Assembly (NCBI RefSeq): GCF_940670685.1
Contig: NZ_OW711693.1
Location: 2,604,001 to 2,668,000 of the forward strand
DNA: 64,000 bases
Origin: Anaeropeptidivorans aminofermentans
Lineage (GTDB): Bacteria; Bacillota; Clostridia; Lachnospirales; UBA5962
Reading direction: 5' to 3'
The position numbers and the translations under genes were made by a program. The stretch's first letter is position 1. Each line of letters begins with the position of its first letter. Shown in pieces: positions 17,765-26,408 of the stretch. Below the pieces are notes generated by a model. That model had not been told where the DNA came from. It did no database searches and was given only the letters and a program-made list of their open reading frames with translations.

Positions 17765-18727
17765 TTAATCTAAATCATTGATTTCCTTTACCCTGTGGCA
17801 TGCGACAAAATGCTCCGGGGTAGCCTCTATAGGCTCGGGAAGCTTTTTAAAGCATATTTCCTTAGCATAGGGGCACCTTTTTGCAAAACGGCATTCGTCT
17901 TTAGGGTTTATGGGAGAGCTTATTTCTCCCTTCAAAACGTTTCTTTCTTTTTTGGCTCCTACAATAGGAACGGGAACGGCCGCAAGAAGAGCCTTTGTAT
18001 AAGGGTGAAGCCTTCTGTGGAACATTTCCTCGGAATCTGCAAATTCAACCATCATGCCCAGATACATAACCATGATATTATCGGAAATGTGGCGTACAAC
18101 AGACATATCATGGGTAATAAACATATAAGTAAGGCCGAATTCCTCCTGAAGGTCCTGCATAAGATTCAGAATCTGCGCCTGTATGGAAACATCAAGGGCC
18201 GAAACCGGCTCGTCGCACACGATAAATTTAGGGTTCAAAGCCAAAGCTCTTGCAACACCGATTCTTTGGCGGCGGCCTCCGTCAAGCTCATGAGGATATG
18301 AAGTGGAAAGCCTTCTTGCAAGGCCTACAGTATCCATAAGCTTCGCAACGCTTTGGTTAAGCTCTTTTCCGCTGTGTTTATTGTAAATAATAAGCGGCTC
18401 CGCTATCAGCTGGCCTACGGACATTCTGGGATTCAAAGAAGAAAAAGGGTCTTGAAATATCATCTGCATATCTTCTCTTAATTTTTTAAGCTCACTCTTA
18501 TTGACATCGCTGATGTCCTTGCCTTCAAATATGATTTTGCCTTCCGTCTTCTCATGAAGATGTATAACGGTTCTTCCAAGGGTAGATTTTCCACAGCCTG
18601 ATTCACCTACAACCCCTAAGGTCTTTCCCCTGTCTATACTGAATGAAACGCCGTCAACGGCATGAAGATTGCCTCTGGGGGTATTAAAATATTTTTTTAA
18701 GTCTTTTACTTCAAGTATAGGGGCCAT
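17765..18727 (-). CDS. Oligopeptide/dipeptide ABC transporter ATPase (OppF/DppF type)
   Basis: The start is ATG 18727 behind AAGGGTGGTG, one base past the stop of the preceding ATPase gene. The 320-residue product has Walker A GESGCGKST, Walker B FIVCDEPVSALD and the C-terminal extension CRFAKRCPYA of Opp-type ATPases, whose cysteines form the iron-sulfur-like or zinc motif of the family. The ABC signature reads LDGGRRQRI in place of the usual LSGGQ, a variant I know from several clostridial OppF proteins, so it may be the ATPase partner with a degenerate site. It is the last gene of the five-gene transporter set. Confidence 0.93.
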   Translation of the reverse strand: MAPILEVKDLKKYFNTPRGNLHAVDGVSFSIDRGKTLGVVGESGCGKSTLGRTVIHLHEKTEGKIIFEGKDISDVNKSELKKLREDMQMIFQDPFSSLNPRMSVGQLIAEPLIIYNKHSGKELNQSVAKLMDTVGLARRLSTSYPHELDGGRRQRIGVARALALNPKFIVCDEPVSALDVSIQAQILNLMQDLQEEFGLTYMFITHDMSVVRHISDNIMVMYLGMMVEFADSEEMFHRRLHPYTKALLAAVPVPIVGAKKERNVLKGEISSPINPKDECRFAKRCPYAKEICFKKLPEPIEATPEHFVACHRVKEINDLD

Positions 18728-18728
18728 T

Positions 18729-19703
18729 CTACACACCACCCTTCTTCATAAGAACACATTTAACGAAATGACCCGGCTCTGTCTCAACCGCATCTATATT
18801 TCCCTTGCGGCATTGATTCATAGCATGAGGGCATCTCGGCGCAAATGCACAGCCGTCGGGAAGCTTTGAAGAGTCCGGCATAAGGCCTGCTATAGGCTGA
18901 AGCCTGTGAACCTTTTTATAGAAATTGGGGATGGAGCCAAAAAGCCCCTGAGTATAAGGGTGCTGGGTATTATTATAAATATGCTCCAATGTTCCGTATT
19001 CAACAATATCCCCTGCATAAATAACCGCAACATTATTGCAGACCTCCGCCACAACCCCAAGGTCATGGGTAATAAGCACAAGGGAGGTATTAAACTTTCT
19101 TTTCAGGTTTTCAATAAGTTCAAGAACCTGCTCCTGAATTGTAACGTCAAGAGCCGTCGTCGGCTCATCTGCAAGAAGAAGGGCAGGATTACATGCAAGG
19201 GCTATGGCTATGACGATTCTCTGCTTCATTCCGCCGGAAAACTGGTGGGGATATTCTACATGCCTTCCCCCTTCTATGCCTACAAGCTCCATCATTTCCG
19301 CAGCTTTAATAAGGGCCTCTGCCTTTGATACCTTTTCGTGAAGGCGTATAACCTCAGATATTTGATGGCCTACTGTAAGCACAGGGTTTAAGGCTGTCAT
19401 AGGGTCCTGAAATATCATGGATATTTCGCGGCCCCGGATTTTTCTCATGGCGGCTTCCGACTTTTTGCAAAGGTCTTCGCCTTTATAAAGTATTTCACCG
19501 GAAACAATCCTTCCCGGAGGATTTGGCACAAGATTCATAACCCCTAAAGCAGTTGTGGTTTTTCCGGCTCCTGTTTCACCAACAAGGCCCAGGGATTCGC
19601 CTCTTTTTACGGAAAAGGAGATGCCGTTAACCGCCTTTACTACGGTTTTATCAACAAAGTAATGTATCGTAAGGTTTTTTACTTCCAATAAATTATCGCT
19701 CAT
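18729..19703 (-). CDS. Oligopeptide/dipeptide ABC transporter ATPase (OppD/DppD type)
   Basis: A 324-residue ATPase starting after AGGAGG. Walker A is GETGAGKTT, the signature [15 protein letters not shown] is canonical, and Walker B is [12 protein letters not shown]. The C-terminal oligopeptide-type extension has [14 protein letters not shown]. It pairs with the downstream OppF-type protein as a heterodimeric motor on the cytoplasmic face, driving import through the two permeases. The operon order is binding protein, B, C, D, F, the standard arrangement. Confidence 0.95.
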   Translation of the reverse strand: MSDNLLEVKNLTIHYFVDKTVVKAVNGISFSVKRGESLGLVGETGAGKTTTALGVMNLVPNPPGRIVSGEILYKGEDLCKKSEAAMRKIRGREISMIFQDPMTALNPVLTVGHQISEVIRLHEKVSKAEALIKAAEMMELVGIEGGRHVEYPHQFSGGMKQRIVIAIALACNPALLLADEPTTALDVTIQEQVLELIENLKRKFNTSLVLITHDLGVVAEVCNNVAVIYAGDIVEYGTLEHIYNNTQHPYTQGLFGSIPNFYKKVHRLQPIAGLMPDSSKLPDGCAFAPRCPHAMNQCRKGNIDAVETEPGHFVKCVLMKKGGV

Positions 19704-19712
19704 ACTTCCTCC

Positions 19713-20594
19713 TTATTGTTTTAACCTTGGGTCAAGAGCATCGCGAAGCCCGTCGCCAAAGAGATTAAAAGCAAATACCGTAAGCATTATAGCAAGGCCC
19801 GGAAATGTGATAACATGCCAGTAATCCCTTATAAAGCTTCGGCCTGTGGAAAGCATAGAGCCCCACTCAGGAGTAGGCGCAGGAACGCCGAGGCCTATGA
19901 AGCTTAAGCCGGAAACACTTAAAATAGCCGTAGCAATACCCATGGAAATCTGAACTATGATAGGAGCCATGGCATTGGGCAGAATATATTTATACATAAG
20001 CCTGAAATCGCTCGCTCCCGTGGCTCTTGCCGCCTCTATATACTCCTGGTCCCTTATGGTAATAACGGAAGAACGGGTAACGCGGGCAAAAGCAGGCATA
20101 GAGCCTAAGCCAATGGCAAAAACAAGGTTCATGATGGAATTTCCCAAAGCCGCAACGATAGATATGCCTAAAAGAAGGTTAGGAACAGCCATTAAAATAT
20201 CCATCAGCCTCATAAGTACATTATCCGTAACACCGCTATAGAAGCCGGCAATACAGCCTATGGAAACGCCTATAACAGTAGATAAACCGATTGCTAAAAG
20301 TCCTATGGCAAGAGAAATACGGCAGCCCCATATGATTCTTGTAAACATATCCCTTCCAAGCTCGTCTGTACCCAGAATATGCTCAGGAGAAGGAGAGAGA
20401 AATTTCTGAGATAAATTTATTGTAGTATAATCAGGCCCGGATATTTGGGCAGGAAATATAGCGCAAATGGCAAGAAGCATTATGATAACAAGGCCGAAAA
20501 CAGCCGCCTTGTTCTTTGCAAATCTTGCGATAATTTCTTTCATCTGCCCTCTGCTGGATATGGAAAATTCTTCGTCATAGTGATTATCTCCCAT
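19713..20594 (-). CDS. Oligopeptide/dipeptide ABC transporter permease (OppC/DppC type)
   Basis: ATG 20594 follows GGGTG at six bases and lies one base after the stop of the oppB-type gene. The product of 293 residues has an N-terminal cytoplasmic stretch, one membrane segment (about 35-55), an extracytoplasmic loop with LGTDELGRDMFTR and five further segments. The EAA loop that docks on the ATPases reads EAARATGASDFRLMYKYILPN. These are the standard features of the C subunit in Opp/Dpp importers. Confidence 0.95.
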   Translation of the reverse strand: MGDNHYDEEFSISSRGQMKEIIARFAKNKAAVFGLVIIMLLAICAIFPAQISGPDYTTINLSQKFLSPSPEHILGTDELGRDMFTRIIWGCRISLAIGLLAIGLSTVIGVSIGCIAGFYSGVTDNVLMRLMDILMAVPNLLLGISIVAALGNSIMNLVFAIGLGSMPAFARVTRSSVITIRDQEYIEAARATGASDFRLMYKYILPNAMAPIIVQISMGIATAILSVSGLSFIGLGVPAPTPEWGSMLSTGRSFIRDYWHVITFPGLAIMLTVFAFNLFGDGLRDALDPRLKQ

Positions 20595-20595
20595 A

Positions 20596-21573
20596 TTATT
20601 CACCCGCCTTCTTCGTATGGTTTTTAACGATGGTTGAAACTTTCGGCCTTACGTACTGAGACCTTATTCTGGGGTCAACATAGGCATAAAGCACATCAAC
20701 AACCAAATTACATAAAGCCATAACAAGGGCTATAAAAAGAATTCCTCCTTGAACAAGGGGCGCATTTTTTACGTTTATAGCCTGAATAATAAGATTTCCA
20801 AGACCCGGTATGGCAAAAACAACCTCGCTGATGGCAGAGCCCCCAAGGGTTCTCCCGAAGTTAATTCCTATGATTGTCATAACGGGAATTATAGCGTTTC
20901 TAAAAGCGTGAACACCGATAATAACCATTTCCTTCTGGCCTTTTGCCCTTGCAGTTCTTACATAATCCTGGCGAATTGCTTCAAGCATACTTGACCTGGT
21001 CATTCTCATGATAGATGCCGCCGATGAGGTTCCTACGGTTATGGCGGGAAGCACCCAATGCTTCCAGGTTGTGAAGCCGGAGGACGGCAGCCAGTTGAGA
21101 ACAACGGAAAACAGTATAATAAGCAAAAGTCCCTGCCAGAAGTTCGGCATAGAAACACCGACCATGGCAAATACCCTGGCGAAATTATCCCAGAAAGAAT
21201 ACTGCCTTACGGCCGAAATTATGCCTAAAGCAACTCCCAGCACTACGGCCAGCAGTGTACTGAATAAAGCAAGCTTAAAGGTCGTGGGAAACCTTGTCAA
21301 AATTTCATCTATTACAGGCTGTTTCGTCGTATAAGAAATACCTAAATCTCCCTTGAGCGCATCTTTTATATAATTAAGGTATTGTATAAAAAACGGATCA
21401 TCCAAGCCATTTTGCTCGTTAAATATAGCTATATCCGCTTCCGTAGCCATATCCCCAAGTATATATTTGGCAGGCTCTCCGGGAGAAAAATACATCATGC
21501 TGAATACCAGCAAAACAACGCCAAGCATTATAGGTATCATCATAAGTATTCGTTTCCCGATAAACTTAAGCAT
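20596..21573 (-). CDS. Oligopeptide/dipeptide ABC transporter permease (OppB/DppB type)
   Basis: A 325-residue membrane protein starting after GAAAGGGG. It has the N-terminal GKRILMMIPIMLGVVLLVF helix of OppB/DppB, six membrane segments and the EAA motif YVRTARAKGQKEMVIIGVHAFRN split as expected by the conserved Gly. The extracytoplasmic loop YFSPGEPAKYILG after the first helix is typical of the family. It precedes the oppC-type gene with a one-base gap and follows the binding protein gene, from which a terminator-like hairpin separates it. Confidence 0.95.
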   Translation of the reverse strand: MLKFIGKRILMMIPIMLGVVLLVFSMMYFSPGEPAKYILGDMATEADIAIFNEQNGLDDPFFIQYLNYIKDALKGDLGISYTTKQPVIDEILTRFPTTFKLALFSTLLAVVLGVALGIISAVRQYSFWDNFARVFAMVGVSMPNFWQGLLLIILFSVVLNWLPSSGFTTWKHWVLPAITVGTSSAASIMRMTRSSMLEAIRQDYVRTARAKGQKEMVIIGVHAFRNAIIPVMTIIGINFGRTLGGSAISEVVFAIPGLGNLIIQAINVKNAPLVQGGILFIALVMALCNLVVDVLYAYVDPRIRSQYVRPKVSTIVKNHTKKAGE

Positions 21574-21783
21574 GTTATGTAACCCCTTTCATCGTTGGCA
21601 GTAAGCCGCAGAATTTACGGCACTGCTCCAGATTGCTGAAAATGCGATACTTCTTTTATAGATATGTATAGTAGCTTTTGCACTGCTTTCGGCATATTTT
21701 TAAATATGCCTTATACAGCCTAATAAATTTATTTTAATTTCTATAAACAGGCCGGATAAAAACAAATAATATCATCTGTTTAT

Positions 21784-21830
21784 TTTAAAAAAGCCCGTTT
21801 GCCGTATTTTGAGACAACCGGGCTTTGGCC
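21784..21830 (-). terminator. Partial terminator between binding-protein and permease genes
   Basis: On the minus strand AAAGCCCGG and CGGGCTTTTTT form a stem with a T-run. It lies in the 379-base gap 21574-21952. Read-through past such a hairpin commonly gives more binding protein than permease. The rest of the gap shows nothing else I can name. Confidence 0.75.
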
Positions 21831-21952
21831 CGGCTGCTCATAATTACGGTAATTGAACTTCAAAAAACATATTTATTTTAAAGCTTATGCATGTATTTAA
21901 GTAAACCTGTAAAACCCCATTTTAGATTTATCAGTTTCTTTACCGCTATTTC

Positions 21953-23542
21953 CTATTCGTAAACAACCCATTCAGGTATATTCTGGTAAGCTATTCTTGA
22001 GGTAAATTTGAAGTTCTCAATTTTATCGCTTACGCCGTAAATCGTGTCAACCTCTGCAAAGGGGATTGCATAACGTTTTTCATAGAGGTAATCTTGAATG
22101 TCCGAAAGGGCTATCTTACGTTCATCAAAATCGTAAATTGTCTTAAGATTCTGAAGCATTTCTTCAAGCTGGTCATCATTAGATGAAATTCTTGAAGCAA
22201 AAGCCTTTTCATAAATTATAAGTATATTTGAAATTTCGTTGGCTGTGGCTGTACGGATAGAAGCTTCCCATGGTCCCTGTGCTTCTCTTGTAGCCAGAGC
22301 GCTTTGCTCAATACGCGCATTTACGCCGATTGCCTGCCAATAGGCCTGCACTATCTGAGCCATTCTCTGATAATCCGTTCCCGGAAGAATATGAAGTTCT
22401 ATATCGAATCCGTTAGGGTATCCTGCTTCTGCAAGAAGCTGTTTTGCCTTTTCCGGATTATATTCCCAGCCGCCCATATCTTTCCAATGCTCAACGATTG
22501 AAGGATAAACCCCTGTCATGGCATGAGCCGTTCCGTCAAAGGCGCCGTCTGCCAAAGCAGGTATATCTATGGCGTAGGATAATGCATAACGAACCTTCTG
22601 GTCAGAAAGAATTTCATCAGGCATATACATGGTTATCAGGTAATATTTTTCGGAAGGGCCGGATTCGATATGGTATCCGTCAATTGCATTCACTCTATCT
22701 TTATCGCTTCCTGCTATGTAAAGAGAGATATCTGCCGCCCCTGTTTCAAGCTCTATAACTCTGTTTGTAGGCTCTGCAACTACCTTGAATACAAAATTAG
22801 GTGTTTTTGCAGGTTCGCCCCAGTAATTATCGTTTCTTTCAAGGGTAATTGAAGAGCCGCTTACCCATTCTTTCATTTTATAAGGGCCTGTGCCTACAGG
22901 ATTACGTGCATGAGCTTCTTCTCCCATTTCCGTCATGGTTTCTTCGTCGCCAATCCATGTACGTCCGTTTGCAAGAACACTGAATATAGGCGCATAGGGG
23001 AAATGCATAGCCAATACTACCGTATAATCTCCCTCTGCAACTGAATTGACCTCATCATACCAGCTCATGGTAGACTGAGACGTTGAATCCACTTTTGTTC
23101 TTGCAAAAGAGAAAAGTACGTCTGATGCCGTAAATTTTGAACCGTTGGAAAATACAACGTCATCACGAAGCTGGAATTTGATATGGGTATCGTCAATCCA
23201 CTCCCAGCTTGTGGCAAGCCTTGGAACAGGCTCAAACTGGTCATTTTGTCCAACAAGGGAATCATAAATTAAGTTCATGATAATATTATTTGTTACGCCG
23301 TTTCCTCTTCTTGGGTCCAATGTATCAGGCTCAAGCTCATTAACGAGAACTATCGTGTCTTTAACCTTTCTGTCAGCGTTAGAAGCAGCTTCTGAGGGCT
23401 TTGCTTCGCCTGAAGGAGCCGCCGATTCCGTAGATTGTTCTTCCGAAGGCTTGTCTGTTGTTTCTCCGCCTTTTCCGCCACAGCCTGCAAGCATACCTAA
23501 AACCATGAAAAAGCTTAGAGCAAGTGCTAATCTTTTTTTCAT
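21953..23542 (-). CDS. Extracellular solute-binding lipoprotein, family 5 (Opp/Dpp type)
   Basis: ATG 23542 is preferred; the in-frame ATG at 23551 is one base from AAAGGA. The 529-residue product opens with a lipoprotein signal ending LGMLAGC, so Cys is the lipidated first residue, followed by a Gly/Ser/Glu-rich linker. The mature domain holds PRRGNGVTNNIIMNLIYDSL, the conserved NPVGTGPYKMKEW and ERNDNYWGEP of the SBP_bac_5 family. It would capture a peptide or another amide-type ligand outside the membrane. Family 5 proteins also bind nickel, sugars or opines, so a peptide ligand is not proven. It is divergent from the LysR regulator. Confidence 0.95.
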   Translation of the reverse strand: MKKRLALALSFFMVLGMLAGCGGKGGETTDKPSEEQSTESAAPSGEAKPSEAASNADRKVKDTIVLVNELEPDTLDPRRGNGVTNNIIMNLIYDSLVGQNDQFEPVPRLATSWEWIDDTHIKFQLRDDVVFSNGSKFTASDVLFSFARTKVDSTSQSTMSWYDEVNSVAEGDYTVVLAMHFPYAPIFSVLANGRTWIGDEETMTEMGEEAHARNPVGTGPYKMKEWVSGSSITLERNDNYWGEPAKTPNFVFKVVAEPTNRVIELETGAADISLYIAGSDKDRVNAIDGYHIESGPSEKYYLITMYMPDEILSDQKVRYALSYAIDIPALADGAFDGTAHAMTGVYPSIVEHWKDMGGWEYNPEKAKQLLAEAGYPNGFDIELHILPGTDYQRMAQIVQAYWQAIGVNARIEQSALATREAQGPWEASIRTATANEISNILIIYEKAFASRISSNDDQLEEMLQNLKTIYDFDERKIALSDIQDYLYEKRYAIPFAEVDTIYGVSDKIENFKFTSRIAYQNIPEWVVYE

Positions 23543-23782
23543 ATTTTTCATTTCCTTTCTCTCATGTTTTATTAAATCAGTTTGTTTTATGTATAATTCC
23601 TATACATAGGACATACATTATTTGACTTTACGGCCAAATAAGTATAAACTGCATTTAACCTGCGGTAATTGACTGTAAAACACTGGGGGACAGGCCTTTT
23701 ATATTCTCAGGCCCTTTTACTGATTTAAATTTATGTTTTGAGCAAGCTAAGCTGTAATAAGTCTTTACGGAAATTTGTTCAA

Positions 23783-23812
23783 TTGACATGTTATATAAAA
23801 ATTTTATATAAT
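23783..23812 (+). promoter_or_regulatory. Promoter with overlapping 21-bp palindrome, LysR/binding-protein intergenic region
   Basis: TTGACA (23783-23788) and TATAAT (23807-23812) are 18 bases apart and point toward the LysR gene. TTATATAAAAATTTTATATAA (one base longer than quoted limits allows to be split: arms TTATATAAAA/TTTTATATAA around a central A, 23791-23811) is a perfect palindrome covering the spacer and the -10. It is a candidate autoregulatory operator. The remainder of the gap 23543-23910 should hold the divergent promoter of the transporter operon. Confidence 0.6.
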
Positions 23813-23910
23813 GATATACTGGTCATATAAGTAATTATTGGTTTTATATGTATTTATTCCGGTTTCAATAAGATTATTTATTATGTACATATATAGGGGG
23901 GTCTGGTACT

Positions 23911-24780
23911 GTGGAAATACAGAAACTCATTTATTTTATAAGTTTGGCCAACACACTTAACTTTACAAAATCCGCTGAGGACAACCATATAACCCAAGCA
24001 GGAATGAGCAGACAAATCTCCTCAATAGAATCTGAACTGGGCGTCACCCTTTTTCAAAGAAACAGCCGAAAGGTTAAGCTTACCCCTGAAGGGGAGGAAT
24101 TTTACCTTTATGCCCAGAGCATAATAAATAACTATAATGAGGCCATAGAAAGAATAAGCAATATGGATTCTAAGAAAGTTACCCTTCGCATAGGCCTTGG
24201 GCCATATGAGCACGCCCTTGCCCAGCCTGTTATTGAAAAATATACCAAAGAGAATCCTGATATAAGAATTTACTGCCTTCAATACGATTATACGAATCTT
24301 GTCAGTCAGTTTAGAAAAGGAATGCTTGATATTATGTTTTGTATGAATACCTGTGCTGAAAAAATTCGCTATGCAAAAACGATTAAGCTCTTCGGCGGAG
24401 ATTGGCTTACCCTTTGCAGCAAAACTTCACCTCTTCTAAAAATACAAAAACCTACTCTTGCTGAATTTAGCAATCAAATCTTTATAAACCTTGAAGCAAG
24501 CTCCGAAGATTTTCAGGCTGTTGAAACCGTCACCTTAGGCTTTAAGCCGGTCTATACTGTACGAACAAATACTTTAAATGCTAAAATTGCTTTGACTGCT
24601 GCCGGGGTTGGCATTTCAAGAGTTCCTAAATTTTTAGAAGACCTTATTCCGGATACCGTGGCGGTTTTGGACTGTACCTATCCTTCCGTGCGCTGGTTCG
24701 TCTGCTCATATCTGGAGCCTAAAAAGCAGGATAGCCCTGTTAATTCGTTTATTGAAATTATTAAGGAGCTCTATCCTTAA
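23911..24780 (+). CDS. LysR family transcriptional regulator
   Basis: Starts at GTG 23911 after AGGGGGG. The 289-residue product has a winged helix-turn-helix at residues 1-60 (LANTLNFTKSAEDNHITQAG, then ISSIESELGVTLFQR) and a substrate-binding fold from about residue 90. It is divergent from the binding protein operon and convergent with the RraA, nitrilase and creatininase genes. LysR genes most often control the divergent neighbour and respond to a pathway substrate, so I infer control of the transporter and perhaps the enzymes. The inducer is unknown. Confidence 0.93.
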   Translation: MEIQKLIYFISLANTLNFTKSAEDNHITQAGMSRQISSIESELGVTLFQRNSRKVKLTPEGEEFYLYAQSIINNYNEAIERISNMDSKKVTLRIGLGPYEHALAQPVIEKYTKENPDIRIYCLQYDYTNLVSQFRKGMLDIMFCMNTCAEKIRYAKTIKLFGGDWLTLCSKTSPLLKIQKPTLAEFSNQIFINLEASSEDFQAVETVTLGFKPVYTVRTNTLNAKIALTAAGVGISRVPKFLEDLIPDTVAVLDCTYPSVRWFVCSYLEPKKQDSPVNSFIEIIKELYP

Positions 24781-24791
24781 ATTTATTTATG

Positions 24792-24829
24792 ATTGCCTGT
24801 GGATTCTATCGTCCCACAGGCAATGCTTT
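24792..24829. terminator. Bidirectional terminator between convergent LysR and RraA-like genes
   Basis: ATTGCCTGTGG pairs with CCACAGGCAAT around a ten-base loop, followed by a T-run on the plus strand and by an A/T-rich flank on the other. Confidence 0.8.
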
Positions 24830-24838
24830 TTTAAAATA

Positions 24839-25492
24839 CTATCTTTTCTCGGCGATGATGCCTGGGATATTGGCTTCTATCAAGCCGTCTACGCTCTTAA
24901 GGGCTGCTTCTCCCCTTGCGAACTTCTCTCTCATTTCAACTTCTCTTTTAACCGCTGCCTCTGCCTTCTCAAGATGCTCCTCATAATTTTCAGGATTCAT
25001 TACTACAACCCCGTCTGCATCTCCGAAAATAATATCTCCAGGATTTACTGTAGCGCCCCCGCAGGACACCGGGATATTATATTCCCCTGAAACCCCCCAT
25101 ACATTTGTTGTAACAACAGATGTACCTGTGCAGAATACGGGGAAATCCATTTCTGAAAGCCAAAGAGAGTCTGTAGCCATACCGCTTGTAACAATGCCTG
25201 CCATTCCTAATGCTTTTGCATTTCTGGCAACCATTTCTCCGGTACTTGCATATACTTCGTCTCCTGAATGATCTATTACGATTACAGAGCCCTTCGGTGC
25301 TTCCTGAAGCGCTTTATAAAGGGCGCAGGAGTCTTTTCCTAAAAGCTTTACGGTATAAGCAGGGCCTATCATTTTAAGGCTTTTATTTAAAGGCTTAACT
25401 TTTGGGCTCATAAATCTTACGCCAAGATAGTGGCCATAAGTTGCAGGGTCTGTAGTCATAAACCGATCTGTGAGTTCTTTCGTCCATTCCAT
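24839..25492 (-). CDS. RraA-family (HMG/CHA aldolase-like) protein with atypical active site
   Basis: A 217-residue protein starting after AAGGTG inside the end of the nitrilase-type gene. It has the RraA fold signatures STGEMVARNAKALGMAGIV and PVSCGGATVNPGDIIFGDADGVVV. The family includes 4-hydroxy-4-methyl-2-oxoglutarate aldolases and oxaloacetate decarboxylases as well as the RNase E regulator RraA, which does not apply here. The usual G-x-x-R-D motif reads GMATDS, so the arginine expected before D108 is Thr107. Known members use that Arg for the pyruvyl carboxylate, so the reaction may differ. It is the last gene of a three-enzyme minus-strand unit. Confidence 0.85.
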   Translation of the reverse strand: MEWTKELTDRFMTTDPATYGHYLGVRFMSPKVKPLNKSLKMIGPAYTVKLLGKDSCALYKALQEAPKGSVIVIDHSGDEVYASTGEMVARNAKALGMAGIVTSGMATDSLWLSEMDFPVFCTGTSVVTTNVWGVSGEYNIPVSCGGATVNPGDIIFGDADGVVVMNPENYEEHLEKAEAAVKREVEMREKFARGEAALKSVDGLIEANIPGIIAEKR

Positions 25493-25494
25493 AA

Positions 25495-26325
25495 CTATTT
25501 CACCTTCCTTATGGTGTCATAAACATCGCCTCTCCGATTTACAAGCATCGGAAGCATTCCTCTTACTTTATCAAGATAATCAAGGTCTATTTCCGCCATT
25601 GTAACGCAGGCTTCTTCTCTTGCTTTGCTTATGATTGTTCCCCATGGATCAACTACTAAAGTAGCACCGAAGGAATCTGATTTTCCTCTCTTCTTGCCAA
25701 TCTGGGCAGAGGCAACGATATAGCATCCGTTTTCAACAGCTCTTGCTTTTAAAATGGTCTCCCAATGGTCTTTTCCGGTAGGGGTTGCGAAGTTTGCAGG
25801 GGTAAAGATAATATTTGCCCCTTGGAGAGCCAAATATCTGTAAAGCTCTGGGAAACGTATATCGTAGCAAATAGTAAAACCGAAGTGACCAAGTTCCGTA
25901 TCGAGGGTTACCATTTCATCGCCGGGCTTTATTTTTGCAGATTCCTGAGTTAAAGTGCCGTCGGGAAGGGTTATATCAAAGGTATGGAGCTTTCTGTATT
26001 TTGCAACCATCTGCCCGTTAGGGTCTAAAAGAGCTGTGGTATTGTATTTTCTGTCTCCGTCGGGATTGACTTCCGCTATGGAACCGCAATGTATCCATAC
26101 TTTATGCTCTCTTGCTTTTTCTGCCATAAGGCTTATCGTAGGGCCATTAGGAATTTCCTCAGGAGCTTCCTGTCCGTCATCTATAACGTTAAATACCTCA
26201 GGGAAAGAAACTAACTTAGCGCCTTTTGAGACTGCTTCATCAATGAAGCCGCAGGCCGCCTTTAAATTGGCCTCCTTATCGTCTCTTGTATCCATCTGTA
26301 CTACACCGATTAAATATTTTCTCAT
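25495..26325 (-). CDS. Carbon-nitrogen hydrolase (nitrilase superfamily, Nit/omega-amidase-like)
   Basis: A 276-residue protein with the full catalytic triad: E43 in SFPEVF, K112 in KYRKLHTFD and C153 in FTICYDIRFPE. These contexts resemble the Nit1/Nit2 branch, which contains omega-amidase and deaminated glutathione amidase, but N-carbamoyl amidohydrolases share the triad. It would hydrolyse a linear amide, releasing ammonia. It is followed two bases later by the RraA-like gene and preceded by the creatininase-family gene, so the three are probably one operon. The amide substrate may be the ring-opened product of the upstream enzyme; this is inference. Confidence 0.92.
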   Translation of the reverse strand: MRKYLIGVVQMDTRDDKEANLKAACGFIDEAVSKGAKLVSFPEVFNVIDDGQEAPEEIPNGPTISLMAEKAREHKVWIHCGSIAEVNPDGDRKYNTTALLDPNGQMVAKYRKLHTFDITLPDGTLTQESAKIKPGDEMVTLDTELGHFGFTICYDIRFPELYRYLALQGANIIFTPANFATPTGKDHWETILKARAVENGCYIVASAQIGKKRGKSDSFGATLVVDPWGTIISKAREEACVTMAEIDLDYLDKVRGMLPMLVNRRGDVYDTIRKVK

Positions 26326-26408
26326 ATATTTTCCACATCAGCGGCTTTTGCTTTAAAAGCAGCTTTTGTGTTTACACCTCCCATGTTATTTTAATAAATA
26401 TTTTTAAA

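Noticed and set aside
17795-18301. 168-residue plus-strand open frame
   Set aside because: Antisense to the oppF-type ATPase; no family motif and no ribosome site.
24839-25492. Calling the gene a regulator of RNase E activity or a menaquinone methyltransferase
   Set aside because: Both are historical names for this fold; there is no methyltransferase motif and the neighbours are catabolic genes.
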